From positions 1 to 6,159 of the forward strand of contig PKTV01000198.1 of assembly GCA_002868985.1 (NCBI GenBank): a stretch of 6,159 bases of DNA, in the 5' to 3' direction. Shown here one piece after another: positions 6,053-6,159 of the stretch. The stretch is from Desulfobacteraceae bacterium (lineage in GTDB: Bacteria; Desulfobacterota; Desulfobacteria; Desulfobacterales; UBA11574). Under the pieces are notes generated by a model that saw only the letters and a program-made list of their open reading frames with translations, made no database searches and was not told the origin of the DNA. The position numbers were made by a program, and so were the translations under genes. Positions within the stretch are counted from its first letter, which is position 1; the number at the start of each line of letters is the position of its first letter.

Positions 6053-6091
6053 CTCCCGAATTGTAGTTAATTGAGGGGTCGGGGAGTTTTT
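6053..6091 (+). terminator. Second, weaker terminator-like hairpin
   Basis: CTCCCGA (6053-6059) pairs with TCGGGGAG (6079-6086) with one bulged G, around a 19-base loop, followed directly by TTTTT (6087-6091). It could be a backup terminator for the transporter transcript. The large loop and bulge make it less certain than the one at 5972. Confidence 0.4.
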
Positions 6092-6159
6092 CTCTTAAAT
6101 CCTTGAATATAGCGGAATGGGTGATCTTTTTTTAAATCGGATGCTGTCTGAGTGGCTTA

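Noticed and set aside
6117..6159. Frame starting MGDLFLNRML and open to the window end
   Set aside because: Only 14 codons are visible, there is no ribosome site, and the first codons run through a T-rich stretch. There is too little to call a gene.
6099..6159. Possible C-terminal tail of a minus-strand gene (about 20 codons, stop near 6099)
   Set aside because: One short open frame at a window edge is expected by chance, and nothing about the residues is recognisable.

Overview
The window looks like chromosomal DNA from an anaerobic deltaproteobacterium (Desulfobacterota, perhaps Desulfobacterales). This is an inference from overall protein character: a tandem cyclic-nucleotide-binding-like protein next to a PilZ protein, a long-form PurC, an orphan ParB-like protein and an OFA-family transporter, with AT-rich spacers. 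No rRNA or other taxonomic marker is present. All six convincing genes are on the + strand.

Left part (1-1441): a protein with two degenerate cyclic-nucleotide-binding (cNMP) folds, possibly cut at its 5' end by the window edge, is followed by a canonical PilZ-domain protein expected to bind c-di-GMP. The 219-base gap between them is largely filled by a 142-bp non-coding palindromic element with terminal inverted repeats and a 5-bp target duplication. I read it as a MITE-like insertion.

Middle part (1504-3343): purC (SAICAR synthase, purine biosynthesis) is followed by a ParB/Srx-fold protein whose start overlaps the purC stop, so the two are probably co-transcribed and translationally coupled. 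No ParA is visible.

Right part (3344-6010): a 255-base spacer carries a 15-bp palindrome and a good sigma-70 promoter for a TetR-family repressor. A 394-base spacer then leads to a 12-helix OFA-type MFS transporter. This second spacer has a perfect TATAAT box inside a 20-bp inverted repeat (a likely repressor operator) and a long leader with stacked inverted repeats. Two of its segments can pair with the unusually strong Shine-Dalgarno sequence of the transporter gene. The simplest model is a TetR regulator controlling the adjacent transporter by transcription, with a possible second layer of control at translation. A textbook intrinsic terminator ends the transporter transcript. The last ~150 bases hold a second, weaker terminator-like hairpin and no convincing gene.

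The most unusual items are the MITE-like element (908-1059) and the structured leader before the transporter (4484-4650). No CRISPR array, tRNA, rRNA, toxin-antitoxin pair or defence system was seen.
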